NCBI GenBank assembly: GCA_045106555.1
Contig: JBGCET010000010.1
Span: 124,001 to 188,000, forward strand
Source: JANQOZ01 sp045106555
GTDB lineage: Bacteria > Pseudomonadota > Gammaproteobacteria > Xanthomonadales > SZUA-38
Direction: 5' to 3'
Length of the DNA stretch: 64,000 nucleotides
Part shown: positions 33,515 through 41,872 of the stretch, piece after piece
Position numbering within the stretch: position 1 is the first letter of the stretch
How the letters are laid out: the number at the start of each line of letters is the position of its first letter
Program-made: the position numbers and the translations under genes
The notes under the pieces: generated by a model
What the model was told of the DNA's origin: nothing
Database searches by the model: none
Seen by the model: the letters and a program-made list of their open reading frames with translations, nothing else

Positions 33515-34387
33515 ATGAGCGCTGCCGACCAGATTTCAACCCAGGATCGATTGAGCGTCACATTGGTGTTTGCGTTGCTCAGCCATGCCGTCATTATTCT
33601 GGGGGTGACTTTCAGTTACGCTGAACCACAACTGCCGGAAAATCTGCCATCCCTGGACGTTATCCTGGTACAGAGAAAAAGCGAAACGCCACCGGAGGAA
33701 GCCGACTATCTGGCCCAGGCGTCTCAACAGGGTGGCGGCACCGAGATTGAGCGGGTTAGGCCTCAGAGTCCCATCACTGGCCAGGTACCCAAACCAGAGC
33801 CGGGACTGGCGCCAGCACCGCTGGCACCCGCCAACCCAACTCCCCAGCAGGAACAACCCAGTGAAGTACTGACAACACGGCTGTCTGAAACCCTGGTCGC
33901 CAAAACCGAGGAAGCCAAACCGGTTCCAGACAAAGCCACACCTACCGCTCAGGAACTTCTTCAACGCAGTATGGAAATTGCCCGTCTGGAAGCCGAAATC
34001 GGCCGCGAACTGCAGGCTTACGCTAAGCGGCCACGGCGAAAATTTATTTCCGCCAATACTCGGGAGTTTGAGTTCGCCAGCTACATGCAGGCCTGGGTGG
34101 CCAAAGTTGAGCGCATTGGAAACCTTAATTATCCCGCCGAGGCCCGCCAACGCAAACTCGAGGGCTCATTGGTTCTGACAGTGGCAGTGAGCCGAGACGG
34201 ATCTATCGAAGCCATAGACGTGATCCAGCCCTCCGGCTTTCCTTTACTGGACGAAGCCGCCATTCGCATTGTTCGCATGGGCGCTCCCTATGCACCCCTG
34301 CCAGAAAAAATTCGCGACAAGGTCGACATACTCCACATCACCAGAACCTGGCAATTCCTTCCGGGCGCCGTTCTAAGACACAACTAA
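33515..34387 (+). CDS. tonB: TonB-type energy transducer
   Basis: 290 residues: an N-terminal membrane helix (LVFALLSHAVIILGVTFSY) with the TonB-type SHAVI histidine, a Pro/Glu-rich periplasmic linker (KPEPGLAPAPLAPANPTPQQ), a helical stretch, and a C-terminal TonB domain (NYPAEARQRKLEGSLVLTVAVSRDGS...GFPLLDEAAIRIVRMGAPYAP). In P. aeruginosa the gene at this position, tonB3, is needed for twitching motility. No exbB or exbD is adjacent. Confidence 0.87.
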   Translation: MSAADQISTQDRLSVTLVFALLSHAVIILGVTFSYAEPQLPENLPSLDVILVQRKSETPPEEADYLAQASQQGGGTEIERVRPQSPITGQVPKPEPGLAPAPLAPANPTPQQEQPSEVLTTRLSETLVAKTEEAKPVPDKATPTAQELLQRSMEIARLEAEIGRELQAYAKRPRRKFISANTREFEFASYMQAWVAKVERIGNLNYPAEARQRKLEGSLVLTVAVSRDGSIEAIDVIQPSGFPLLDEAAIRIVRMGAPYAPLPEKIRDKVDILHITRTWQFLPGAVLRHN

Positions 34388-34546
34388 CAAATAGTTACGC
34401 TGCCCCGATGGGACAGGCAGTGTCCACAACAAGGCCTGTGCCTAACACCACCGCAGATACGAGTGTTGATTCAAATTTCGACGTTTATTTAGTTGTCACA
34501 GCAGATTTTTGACAACAATCCACCTCGATTCCGTTATCATGCAGTC

Positions 34547-35113
34547 ATGGACGGATCAGCCTACCTGAACGACCAGCTCCTCATCGCCATGCCCGGCCTT
34601 GACGACCCTAACTTTTCCCGCGCCGTTACTTATGTGTGTCAGCACAACGAGTCCGGCGCGCTAGGTATTACCATCAATCGGGCATCAGAACTCACGGTGT
34701 TCGACGTGCTCAATCAGCTGGACATAGAGTGCCTGGATGATAACTGGGGCAGTCAGCATGTTCTGGTGGGAGGGCCGGTGCACCAGGACCGAGGATTTGT
34801 TTTGCATCACGAAGATGGCCAAAAATGGAAGTCCAGCTTTCCGGTGACCGATCAGATCACTCTGACCACATCCAAAGACATTTTGGAAGGGTTGGCCAGC
34901 GGTACCGGGCCAGATATGGCACTTCTTGCCCTCGGCTACGCCGGCTGGGGAGCCGGCCAACTGGAATCGGAGATGCTCAGCAATTCCTGGCTCAGCAGTG
35001 ACGCCGATGATCAGATTCTATTTGAATCAGCACTGAACGACCGCTGGCATCACGCGGCGGCGAAGCTGGGCGTGAATATCGATCTGCTAACCGGTTCAGC
35101 GGGGCATGCCTGA
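34547..35113 (+). CDS. yqgE: YqgE/AlgH family protein
   Basis: 188 residues. The DUF179 signature is clear: YLNDQLLIAMPGLDDPNFSR, VCQHNESGALGITINR, LVGGPVHQDRGFVLH and ALGYAGWGAGQLE. The function is not settled; it was once proposed as an alginate regulator. An open frame begins at 34493, but the ATG at 34547 matches the family start, although it has no clear ribosome site. ruvX overlaps its 3' end by eight bases. Confidence 0.92.
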   Translation: MDGSAYLNDQLLIAMPGLDDPNFSRAVTYVCQHNESGALGITINRASELTVFDVLNQLDIECLDDNWGSQHVLVGGPVHQDRGFVLHHEDGQKWKSSFPVTDQITLTTSKDILEGLASGTGPDMALLALGYAGWGAGQLESEMLSNSWLSSDADDQILFESALNDRWHHAAAKLGVNIDLLTGSAGHA

Positions 35114-35564
35114 CCAGGCTGTCACTCCGAAGACTGCCCCCCAGTCTTTCCTTTGTTTTGACTACGGCTTGCGCAAGATCGGCGTCGCAACCGGTCAACG
35201 AATCACCGGCACTGCAACGCCTCTGGAAGTGGTCAAGCGCAACGACGCCAACAGCCACTGGCCACGAATTGAACAACTGCTGGCAAAGTGGCAACCTGAC
35301 GCCCTGGTAGTGGGCATCCCACTTACTGTAGAGGGAGAATCTCAGGCTATGACCCGCCAGGCGCGAAAGTTTGCGAATCAACTTTCCCAGCGATTTCACA
35401 AGCCGATTTTCGACGCCGACGAACGGTATAGCTCTCGCGAGGCTCAGGAGCGTTTCAAGCTGCAGCGCTCGGCAGGGGGAGCCAGACGTTCTCAGGCCAA
35501 GCGCGAAGACGCTGTGGCCGCACAAATAATTTTGGAGGCATGGTTTGCCGACAACCCCCATTGA
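35106..35564 (+). CDS. ruvX: Putative pre-16S rRNA nuclease / Holliday junction resolvase-like RuvX (YqgF)
   Basis: 152 residues with an RNase H-like fold. FDYGLRKIGVATGQ carries the first catalytic aspartate, ALVVGIPLTVEGE the glutamate region, DERYSSREAQ and KREDAVAAQIILEAW the last acidic residues. In E. coli YqgF is implicated in 16S rRNA 5' maturation. It overlaps yqgE by eight and pyrR by 20 bases. Confidence 0.93.
   Translation: MPDQAVTPKTAPQSFLCFDYGLRKIGVATGQRITGTATPLEVVKRNDANSHWPRIEQLLAKWQPDALVVGIPLTVEGESQAMTRQARKFANQLSQRFHKPIFDADERYSSREAQERFKLQRSAGGARRSQAKREDAVAAQIILEAWFADNPH
35534..35547 (+). promoter_or_regulatory. Strong ribosome binding site setting the TTG start of pyrR
   Basis: GGAGG at 35534-35538 lies six bases before TTG at 35545, inside the end of ruvX. 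No ATG or GTG in the pyrR frame is better placed, so this site decides the start. Confidence 0.7.
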
Positions 35565-36072
35565 TACTCAACACGGATTGACCAGTCTGGCCGATAGCGT
35601 AGCGCGAGCTTTCGCTGGAACTGTGTTGCCCCACATTGTTGGCATCCACACAGGCGGCTGCTGGGTTGCGCATTATCTGGCCGACGCGCTCGACATATCG
35701 GCACACCAGGTGGGCCAGCTTGATGTCGGTTTTCACCGTGACGACTTTGCCCGCCGGGGAATGCGCAAAGCGCCGCTACCAACCCTCATGCCCAACGACA
35801 TATCCAATCAACAGGTCCTGCTGGTAGATGACGTATTGCACACCGGGAGAACTGTCAGGGCGGCCATAAACGCGTTGTTTGACTATGGACGGCCCAGTCG
35901 TATCTGGCTTGCTGTGCTTGCCGACCGAGGAGACCGTCAGCTGCCCTACCATGCCGACTTTGTGGGATTGTCTGTGCAAGCGGAGTTAGATCAACAACTG
36001 CGACTCACCGGCCCTGCTCCCCTCAAACTCGTTCTGCAAGCACGAGATTCCAGCAAAAAAGCCAAGCCGTGA
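35545..36072 (+). CDS. pyrR: PyrR, uracil phosphoribosyltransferase-type regulator
   Basis: 175 residues, start TTG with GGAGG upstream. The phosphoribosyltransferase PRPP loop VLLVDDVLHTGRTVRAA is intact, as are GIHTGGCWVAHYL and DVGFHRDDFARRG, which match PyrR. In Gram-positive bacteria PyrR binds pyr mRNA; in gammaproteobacteria its regulatory role is unproven and it may act as a UPRTase. It leads directly into pyrB with a GTGA overlap. Confidence 0.93.
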   Translation: MPTTPIDTQHGLTSLADSVARAFAGTVLPHIVGIHTGGCWVAHYLADALDISAHQVGQLDVGFHRDDFARRGMRKAPLPTLMPNDISNQQVLLVDDVLHTGRTVRAAINALFDYGRPSRIWLAVLADRGDRQLPYHADFVGLSVQAELDQQLRLTGPAPLKLVLQARDSSKKAKP

Positions 36073-37052
36073 AAAAAGACCCCTATACAAACAATTTGCA
36101 GATGCATCCGGATGGATCGCTGCGACACTTTTTGTCCATTGAAGGACTGACTCGACCCGTTCTCACTCAGGTCCTGGATACTGCTGAGTCGTTTCACGCT
36201 GCGTCCAGCAAAAACGTCAGAAAGCTGCCGCTGCTTCGCGGTAAGACAGTATTGAATTTATTTTTCGAGCCAAGTACCCGCACCCGCACCACTTTTGAGC
36301 TGGCGGCGAGGCGGCTGTCAGCCGATGTGGTCAATCTGGACATCAATGCCTCTTCGGCAGTAAAAGGGGAAACGTTGCTGGATACGCTGCGAACGCTTGA
36401 AGCGATGCGCTGTGATTTGTTTGTCATTCGCCATCCTCAGGCCGGCGCTGCCGAGTTTTTTGCCCGCCACGTCGCCGATGACGTGGCCGTTCTCAACGCT
36501 GGCGATGGTCGACACGCCCATCCTACCCAGGCCATGCTGGATCTTTTCACCATTCGCCGGCATCGCCCTGATTTAGAAAATTTAGTGGTCGTTATTGTCG
36601 GCGATATTGCTCACTCCCGTGTGGCCCGCTCCCAGATTCAAGTACTCAATCTGTTTGGGGTCCGTCAGATCCGAGTCGTTGGGCCAGCAACGTTGATGCC
36701 AGCGGGCATCGAAGCGTTAGGGGTTCACCCTTTCGCCAGTCTGGATGAGGCAATGACGGATGCCGACGTGGTGATCGGACTAAGGCTGCAAAAAGAACGA
36801 ATGCGCGGCCCGCTGTTAACCAGCAGCCACGAGTATTATCAGAGATTCGGCATTACCGCCGAACGACTTTCCAGAGCCAATAAACAGTGTCTGGTGATGC
36901 ACCCTGGCCCAATGAACCGAGGCATTGAGATAGACAGCGATGTCGCCGACGGGCCTCAATCCACGGTCCTTGAGCAGGTCAGCAACGGCCTGTCGATAAG
37001 AATGGCAGTCATGGCATTGACCATGGGCGCCGCGCTGGAGGGCAGCCCATGA
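36069..37052 (+). CDS. pyrB: Aspartate carbamoyltransferase catalytic chain
   Basis: 327 residues. Carbamoyl phosphate site FEPSTRTRTTFELA, then HPQAGAAEFFA, the HAHPTQAMLDLFT loop and HPGPMNRGIEI. It makes carbamoyl aspartate in pyrimidine synthesis. The GTG start overlaps the pyrR stop; the stop overlaps the pyrC-like gene by four bases. In pseudomonads this subunit assembles with the inactive dihydroorotase homologue encoded next. Confidence 0.96.
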   Translation: MKKDPYTNNLQMHPDGSLRHFLSIEGLTRPVLTQVLDTAESFHAASSKNVRKLPLLRGKTVLNLFFEPSTRTRTTFELAARRLSADVVNLDINASSAVKGETLLDTLRTLEAMRCDLFVIRHPQAGAAEFFARHVADDVAVLNAGDGRHAHPTQAMLDLFTIRRHRPDLENLVVVIVGDIAHSRVARSQIQVLNLFGVRQIRVVGPATLMPAGIEALGVHPFASLDEAMTDADVVIGLRLQKERMRGPLLTSSHEYYQRFGITAERLSRANKQCLVMHPGPMNRGIEIDSDVADGPQSTVLEQVSNGLSIRMAVMALTMGAALEGSP

Positions 37053-38296
37053 ATGGAGCAAGCTCCAACCGCAGAGTGTATCGCGGCGCTCGCCTCATTG
37101 ACCCAACTCAAAGCCTGGACCAAAAAGCCGACCTGTGGGTTGCTGATGAGCTAATTGTGGCGGTGGGCACAGCGCCGGATGGCGCTGACGAATTTGAATC
37201 GGTAGACGTCAGCGACTGCTGGATCAGCGCGGGTCTGATTGACCTGTCGGCCCGGGTGCTAGGCAATCCAGAAACCGAACTCAAGGCCGCCTCTGCCGGA
37301 GGCATCAGTCAGCTCCTATGCCCGCCCGACGCACACTTCATCCCCGACACCCCATCGGAAGTTCGCGACCGGCTCAATCAACTGTCGATCTGCGACACTC
37401 GGGTTCATCTCTTGGGCGCGCTTACCCGCCATCAGGCTGGAGAGCAGTTGACAGACCAAGCAGCATTGAGGGCGGCAGGTTGTGTTGGCCTGAGTGACGG
37501 TGGCAGAAGCATTGCGGATACCCGGGTATTGCGTTCGGCTATGGCCTACGCCGCCTCACTGGGCATTACTCTATTTCTCCAGCCTCAGGATAGAGACCTG
37601 GCTGACGGCTGCGCCCATGATGGCGCCATCGCAACCCGACTTGGCCTGCCGGCAATCCCTGCGGTGGCTGAGACGGTAGATATGGCCCGGATTCTTGCAC
37701 TGGCCGCCGACACAGGCGCGCGAATCCATCTGACCCGGGTTAGCAGCGCAGCTGGAGTCACCATGCTTGAAAAAGCCAAAGCTGACGGCCTTGCGGTGAC
37801 CGCAGATGTGGCTGTCCACCAGCTATTTCTTACCGAACAAGACTTGGTGGGTTTCAATGCCCAGTGTCACGTCCATCCGCCGTTGCGCTCTACCGGTGAT
37901 CGAGAAGCCCTGATTCGCGCGGTAGCATCGGGCACTATTGATGCCATTTGCAGCGACCATACACCCCTGCCCGACGATGCCAAACTGGCCCCCTTCGCCG
38001 ACTCTGAAGCAGGCATCAGCGGCCTGGAAACACTGCTACCCCTTGGATTGCGGCTAGTTGAAGATGATCGAATTACACTAAGCCAGCTCATCGAACGCAC
38101 CGTCATTGGACCCGCCAACGCCCTTGGACTTGACCCCATAGGCCTTGTGCCCGGTCTGCCCATTCATGAACTCATCGCGTTTGCTCCAGTCAAGTCATGG
38201 CGACCCACCGATCAACATTGGCAGTCGTTTGGTCACAACACGCCATTGTCCAACTGGCAGTTTGACGGTCGAGCTAGTGCTCTGTCCCCAAAATAG
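37049..38296 (+). CDS. Non-catalytic dihydroorotase-like subunit (PyrC')
   Basis: 415 residues with the amidohydrolase fold of class I dihydroorotases. The metal motif H-x-H expected after GLID is replaced by LSAR (Ser67, Arg69), so zinc binding at the first site is lost, while later landmarks such as AICSDHTPLPDDAK persist. In Pseudomonas such a PyrC' is a structural partner of PyrB. The true dihydroorotase must be elsewhere. It is coupled to pyrB by a four-base overlap. Confidence 0.9.
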   Translation: MNGASSNRRVYRGARLIDPTQSLDQKADLWVADELIVAVGTAPDGADEFESVDVSDCWISAGLIDLSARVLGNPETELKAASAGGISQLLCPPDAHFIPDTPSEVRDRLNQLSICDTRVHLLGALTRHQAGEQLTDQAALRAAGCVGLSDGGRSIADTRVLRSAMAYAASLGITLFLQPQDRDLADGCAHDGAIATRLGLPAIPAVAETVDMARILALAADTGARIHLTRVSSAAGVTMLEKAKADGLAVTADVAVHQLFLTEQDLVGFNAQCHVHPPLRSTGDREALIRAVASGTIDAICSDHTPLPDDAKLAPFADSEAGISGLETLLPLGLRLVEDDRITLSQLIERTVIGPANALGLDPIGLVPGLPIHELIAFAPVKSWRPTDQHWQSFGHNTPLSNWQFDGRASALSPK

Positions 38297-38393
38297 CCTT
38301 AAAGTGAATCCACGACCCGGCGCCTCAGCCCGCCTGCGCTGGTTCTCAGGCGGCGTGGTAATTTGCCGGTTGCGCTTGATGCGACCCCTCTGA

Positions 38394-40121
38394 ATGTCAC
38401 GGTTATTTTCTGCACTCTTGGGAGACGTCGACCCCGCGGTCATTGCTCAGGGCGAATCTCAACTGGGCAAAGTTCTGCCCAAAGTCGCGTTAATCGTAGG
38501 GCTGGCTGGGCTTACTGGAACGCTGGGCCAAATGGCCTTCGGCGGCTCCAGCGTTCCCATTTTCCTTTACTGTCACGCGTTACTCATCACGCTCAGCATT
38601 TTCTGGGTAAACAAACCTCCGGCCCGACCCTACATCGCCACTCTGGCAGTGCTGATGTACTTCTGTGTCGCCACTGGCGTCACGCTGTATGTTTCACGCC
38701 AACCCTCGTTTTTGATTTTTATGGGTTTGATGAGCGTTTGCGCCTTCTTTTTTCTGCTGGATCGACGCTTTCTCCTGGCCTCTCAGGTGTTTGGTCTGCT
38801 GTGCATGGCCCCTGCAATAATCAGCCTTTGGGGAATGGAAACGCTGCCGCCAAATTTATTGATCTGCATCACTGCATGGACCTGCGGTGTCGCCCTGCAT
38901 GCAGGCAGGGTTAGCGTCATGCAGGATCTTGAAACTACCCGTCAACGGCTGTCCCAGCAGATTCATGAAACAGAACGGTTTGAAGAAATGTCCCTTATGG
39001 CCCACAAACGGGAGAGTCTTGGGGCAATGGTCGGGGGCGTCGCCCATGACTTTAACAATCTGCTGGCAGGGATCGTTGGGGGCGTGGATTTAGCCCAATC
39101 CACTGCTCAGGATGACAAGCGCCATGCCCAGGCCCTGGCGCTGATTCGGCAGTCGTCCAATGCCGCCACCGACCTATGCCAAACCTTGCTCGACTATGCC
39201 AAAGGACAGGCACCGGAATTTCAAGCGCTGGAAATGTCAGAGGCGATCGAGGAGGCGATCCGCCTCAGCCGCCCAAATTTTAACAATGGCGTGGAAATTC
39301 GAAAGGACCTTGAACCCATTCACATCCATGGCGACAAGGGCCAGGTGAGGCAGGCGCTGATCAACCTTATTTCCAACGCGGCAGAGGCCATTGATGCCCA
39401 CGACGGCCATATCGACATTCAGTGTTATCCGCTGACGCAGGCCGAACAATCTTGGGTCGTGGTTCGCGTCGCTGACGACGGTGGTGGTATCCCGGACCAC
39501 ATTCGGGGCCATCTGTTTGATCCGTTTTTTACCACCAAACGCCACGGCAGAGGCTTAGGACTAGCCGCCGTCGCCCAGGCCATCTCCACCCATCATGGGG
39601 AAATCCGCGTTGACTCTGCAGACGGTAAGACTTGCTTTGAGCTGAGATTACCAGCCTTGGATAACCGCGTCATCGATGGAAATCCCAATGAGCGAGACTC
39701 CAGCAGACCGAATATCGCGGGATTACACCCGTTATCCCTGGGTTCTATTTTGGCGGACGTGTTTGACGACCTGCCCTACTTGGTGTTTTACAAAGACACC
39801 CACAATCGGCATATCAGGGTCAACCGCGCGGCATCGGAACTACGCGGTGAACAGCAGGGCTCCTTGGACAATACCCATGCAGCCCAACTCTATCCTGATG
39901 AGGCTGAGGACTATTACAAAGACGACCAGGAAGTGATTGCCAGCGGCAAACCAAAGCTTGGGATCAAAGAACAGATTGAAGTACGGCCAGGAACCAAACG
40001 CTGGTTCCGGACCGACAAACTGCCTACCTTTGCGCCCGACGGTTCTGTGAGCGGAATACTCGTGTTTGCCCAGGCACTCAGCGACGAGGACAGCCTGGGG
40101 GGGGGCACCCCCCACCATTAA
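38394..40121 (+). CDS. Membrane histidine kinase with C-terminal PAS domain
   Basis: 575 residues. Up to six membrane helices (about 25-175) without an obvious periplasmic sensor domain; a short coiled coil; a HisKA domain with GGVAHDFNNLLAGIVG, His218; an ATPase domain with INLISNAAEAID (N box), VADDGGGIPDHI and GRGLGLAAVAQAI; then, after a linker, a PAS-like domain at about 450-565 (LVFYKDTHNRHIRVNRAASELRG, RPGTKRWFRTDKLPTFAPDG). PAS domains usually precede the kinase core. No response regulator gene is adjacent. The frame ends shortly after a run of nine G. The start has no strong ribosome site. Confidence 0.87.
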   Translation: MSRLFSALLGDVDPAVIAQGESQLGKVLPKVALIVGLAGLTGTLGQMAFGGSSVPIFLYCHALLITLSIFWVNKPPARPYIATLAVLMYFCVATGVTLYVSRQPSFLIFMGLMSVCAFFFLLDRRFLLASQVFGLLCMAPAIISLWGMETLPPNLLICITAWTCGVALHAGRVSVMQDLETTRQRLSQQIHETERFEEMSLMAHKRESLGAMVGGVAHDFNNLLAGIVGGVDLAQSTAQDDKRHAQALALIRQSSNAATDLCQTLLDYAKGQAPEFQALEMSEAIEEAIRLSRPNFNNGVEIRKDLEPIHIHGDKGQVRQALINLISNAAEAIDAHDGHIDIQCYPLTQAEQSWVVVRVADDGGGIPDHIRGHLFDPFFTTKRHGRGLGLAAVAQAISTHHGEIRVDSADGKTCFELRLPALDNRVIDGNPNERDSSRPNIAGLHPLSLGSILADVFDDLPYLVFYKDTHNRHIRVNRAASELRGEQQGSLDNTHAAQLYPDEAEDYYKDDQEVIASGKPKLGIKEQIEVRPGTKRWFRTDKLPTFAPDGSVSGILVFAQALSDEDSLGGGTPHH

Positions 40122-40131
40122 GCGCTGAACG

Positions 40132-41013
40132 TTATCCGTCGGTATCAGCGGCCAATTTATCCCCCGTTCGCAGATCAAAATCCTCCGCATTGTGGCGTTC
40201 CGGCAATTGATCCTCAGGCTCGCCCCAGGTGCGATTGACCATTTTTCCGCGAACAACAGCAGGACGTTCGGCAATCGCATCTGCCCAGCGAATGACATGA
40301 GGATATTCCTCAACACTGAGGAATTCTCCGGCGTCGTACATCACTCCATGAACCACAGCGCCGTACCAGGGGTACGTGGCCATGTCGGCAATGGTGTAGT
40401 CAGCCCCTGCTAGAAACTCCCGCTGCGCCAGGTTGCGGTCCAAAACATCAAGCTGACGTTTGGTTTCCATCGCAAAACGATTGATTGGGTATTCATACTT
40501 TTCCGGCGCGTAAGCATAGAAATGGCCAAAACCGCCGCCCAGGTAAGGAGCACTGCCCATTTGCCAGAAGAGCCAGTTCATCACCTCTACCCGCGCTGCG
40601 GGCTCGGTGGGTAAGAAGGCCCCAAACTTTTCCGCCAAATACACCAAAATAGAGCCCGACTCGAAGACTCGCGTTGGCGCATCAGTGCTATGGTCCATCA
40701 AAGCCGGAATTTTTGAATTGGGATTGGCCGAAACAAAACCGCTGCTGAACTGATCGCCCTCTGTGATTCGGACCAGCCAGGCATCATACTCCGCCCCGCT
40801 ATGACCCATCGCCAGCAGTTCCTCAAGCATGATGGTGACCTTCACGCCGTTAGGGGTTGCCAGCGAATATAGCTGCAGCGGGTGTTTTCCCACCGGCAGG
40901 TCTTTGTCGTGGGTGGCGCCAGCTACCGGCCGGTTGATCTGTGCAAATTTCCCGCCGCTGGCTTGATCCCATTGCCAAACCGATGGTGGAGTATAAGTCG
41001 TTGAATCGCTCAC
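40132..41013 (-). CDS. yghU: Glutathione S-transferase-like disulfide-bond oxidoreductase YghU
   Basis: 293 residues, very close to E. coli YghU: INRPVAGATHDKDLPVGKHP, YSLATPNGVKVTIMLEELL, GDQFSSGFVSANPNSKIPAL, RVFESGSILVYLAEKFG and GGGFGHFYAYAPEKYEY. It binds glutathione and reduces disulfides in the cytosol. An open frame reaches 41160, but GTG at 41013 aligns with the E. coli start and has AGGG upstream. It ends ten bases from the convergent histidine kinase gene. Confidence 0.94.
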   Translation of the reverse strand: MSDSTTYTPPSVWQWDQASGGKFAQINRPVAGATHDKDLPVGKHPLQLYSLATPNGVKVTIMLEELLAMGHSGAEYDAWLVRITEGDQFSSGFVSANPNSKIPALMDHSTDAPTRVFESGSILVYLAEKFGAFLPTEPAARVEVMNWLFWQMGSAPYLGGGFGHFYAYAPEKYEYPINRFAMETKRQLDVLDRNLAQREFLAGADYTIADMATYPWYGAVVHGVMYDAGEFLSVEEYPHVIRWADAIAERPAVVRGKMVNRTWGEPEDQLPERHNAEDFDLRTGDKLAADTDG

Positions 41014-41154
41014 GGAGTGCCCTGCTGTTTTCTGTTGAGAGTCTATAGACCTTGAGTGTAGCAATCCTATTGCACAACCGGTGTTCCACCCGGTCCAAAA
41101 CCTCTGCTTGCGCGCAAACGCCGTTTGCTGGATTGTTAAGGCGTATTCATCTAA

Positions 41155-41820
41155 ATGCACGACATGACGTCACAAGGCACGGTATTTTTTGATCTGGACG
41201 GCACCTTGACCGACCCCCAGGAAGGCATTGTCAATTGCATTGTTCACGCCCTGGAGAAACTCGACGTACCCCGGCCAGACCGACACCGGTTGACCCGCTG
41301 CATCGGACCACCACTACAGGAGAGTTTTGTGGAGCTTGTAGGCCCGGAGCGCGCCGAGCTGGCCGTGCAGCTATACCGGCAACGCTTTGATGCTTGCGGC
41401 TGGCAAGAGAACCGTCGATACCCTGGCATCCTCGAAGGATTGCAGAAGCTGTCAGAGCGAGGGGTCCAGCTGTGCGTTGCTACTTCCAAGCCGCAGATTT
41501 TCGCTGAACGTATCGTTGAGCACTTCGACATGCAGCCCTATTTCCAACACATTTTTGGACCTGGCCTGGACGGCACTAGAGCGGACAAAAGCGAACTGCT
41601 GGCATTTGCTGTGGCTCAAACTCACCCGTCCCGTCCAATCGCAATGGTAGGAGATCGAAAACACGACATGATCGGCGCTGGCTCCAATGCCATACCTGCA
41701 ATTGGCGTCACCTACGGTTTCGGCAGTGCACAAGAACTCAGGACCGCCGGGGCTCAGGATATCGTTGACAGTGTCAGCACGCTCTTTGTCGCCTTGGACG
41801 ATCTGCTACCTGAATCCTGA
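41155..41820 (+). CDS. HAD-family phosphatase, phosphoglycolate phosphatase-like
   Basis: 221 residues with all HAD motifs: FFDLDGTLTD (nucleophile and acid aspartates), VATSKPQIFAERIV (motif II), RADKSELLAFA (motif III lysine) and MVGDRKHDMIGAGSN (motif IV). The alpha-helical cap lies between motifs I and II. The sequence is nearest the Gph/5'-nucleotidase-like group; the substrate may be phosphoglycolate or a nucleotide. The ATG at 41155 is convergent with pilU, 52 bases away. Confidence 0.88.
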   Translation: MHDMTSQGTVFFDLDGTLTDPQEGIVNCIVHALEKLDVPRPDRHRLTRCIGPPLQESFVELVGPERAELAVQLYRQRFDACGWQENRRYPGILEGLQKLSERGVQLCVATSKPQIFAERIVEHFDMQPYFQHIFGPGLDGTRADKSELLAFAVAQTHPSRPIAMVGDRKHDMIGAGSNAIPAIGVTYGFGSAQELRTAGAQDIVDSVSTLFVALDDLLPES

Positions 41821-41872
41821 AGCGGTCACATCGAACCCGGACGGCTGAGCCGACTCCGACTGACAGCAACTC

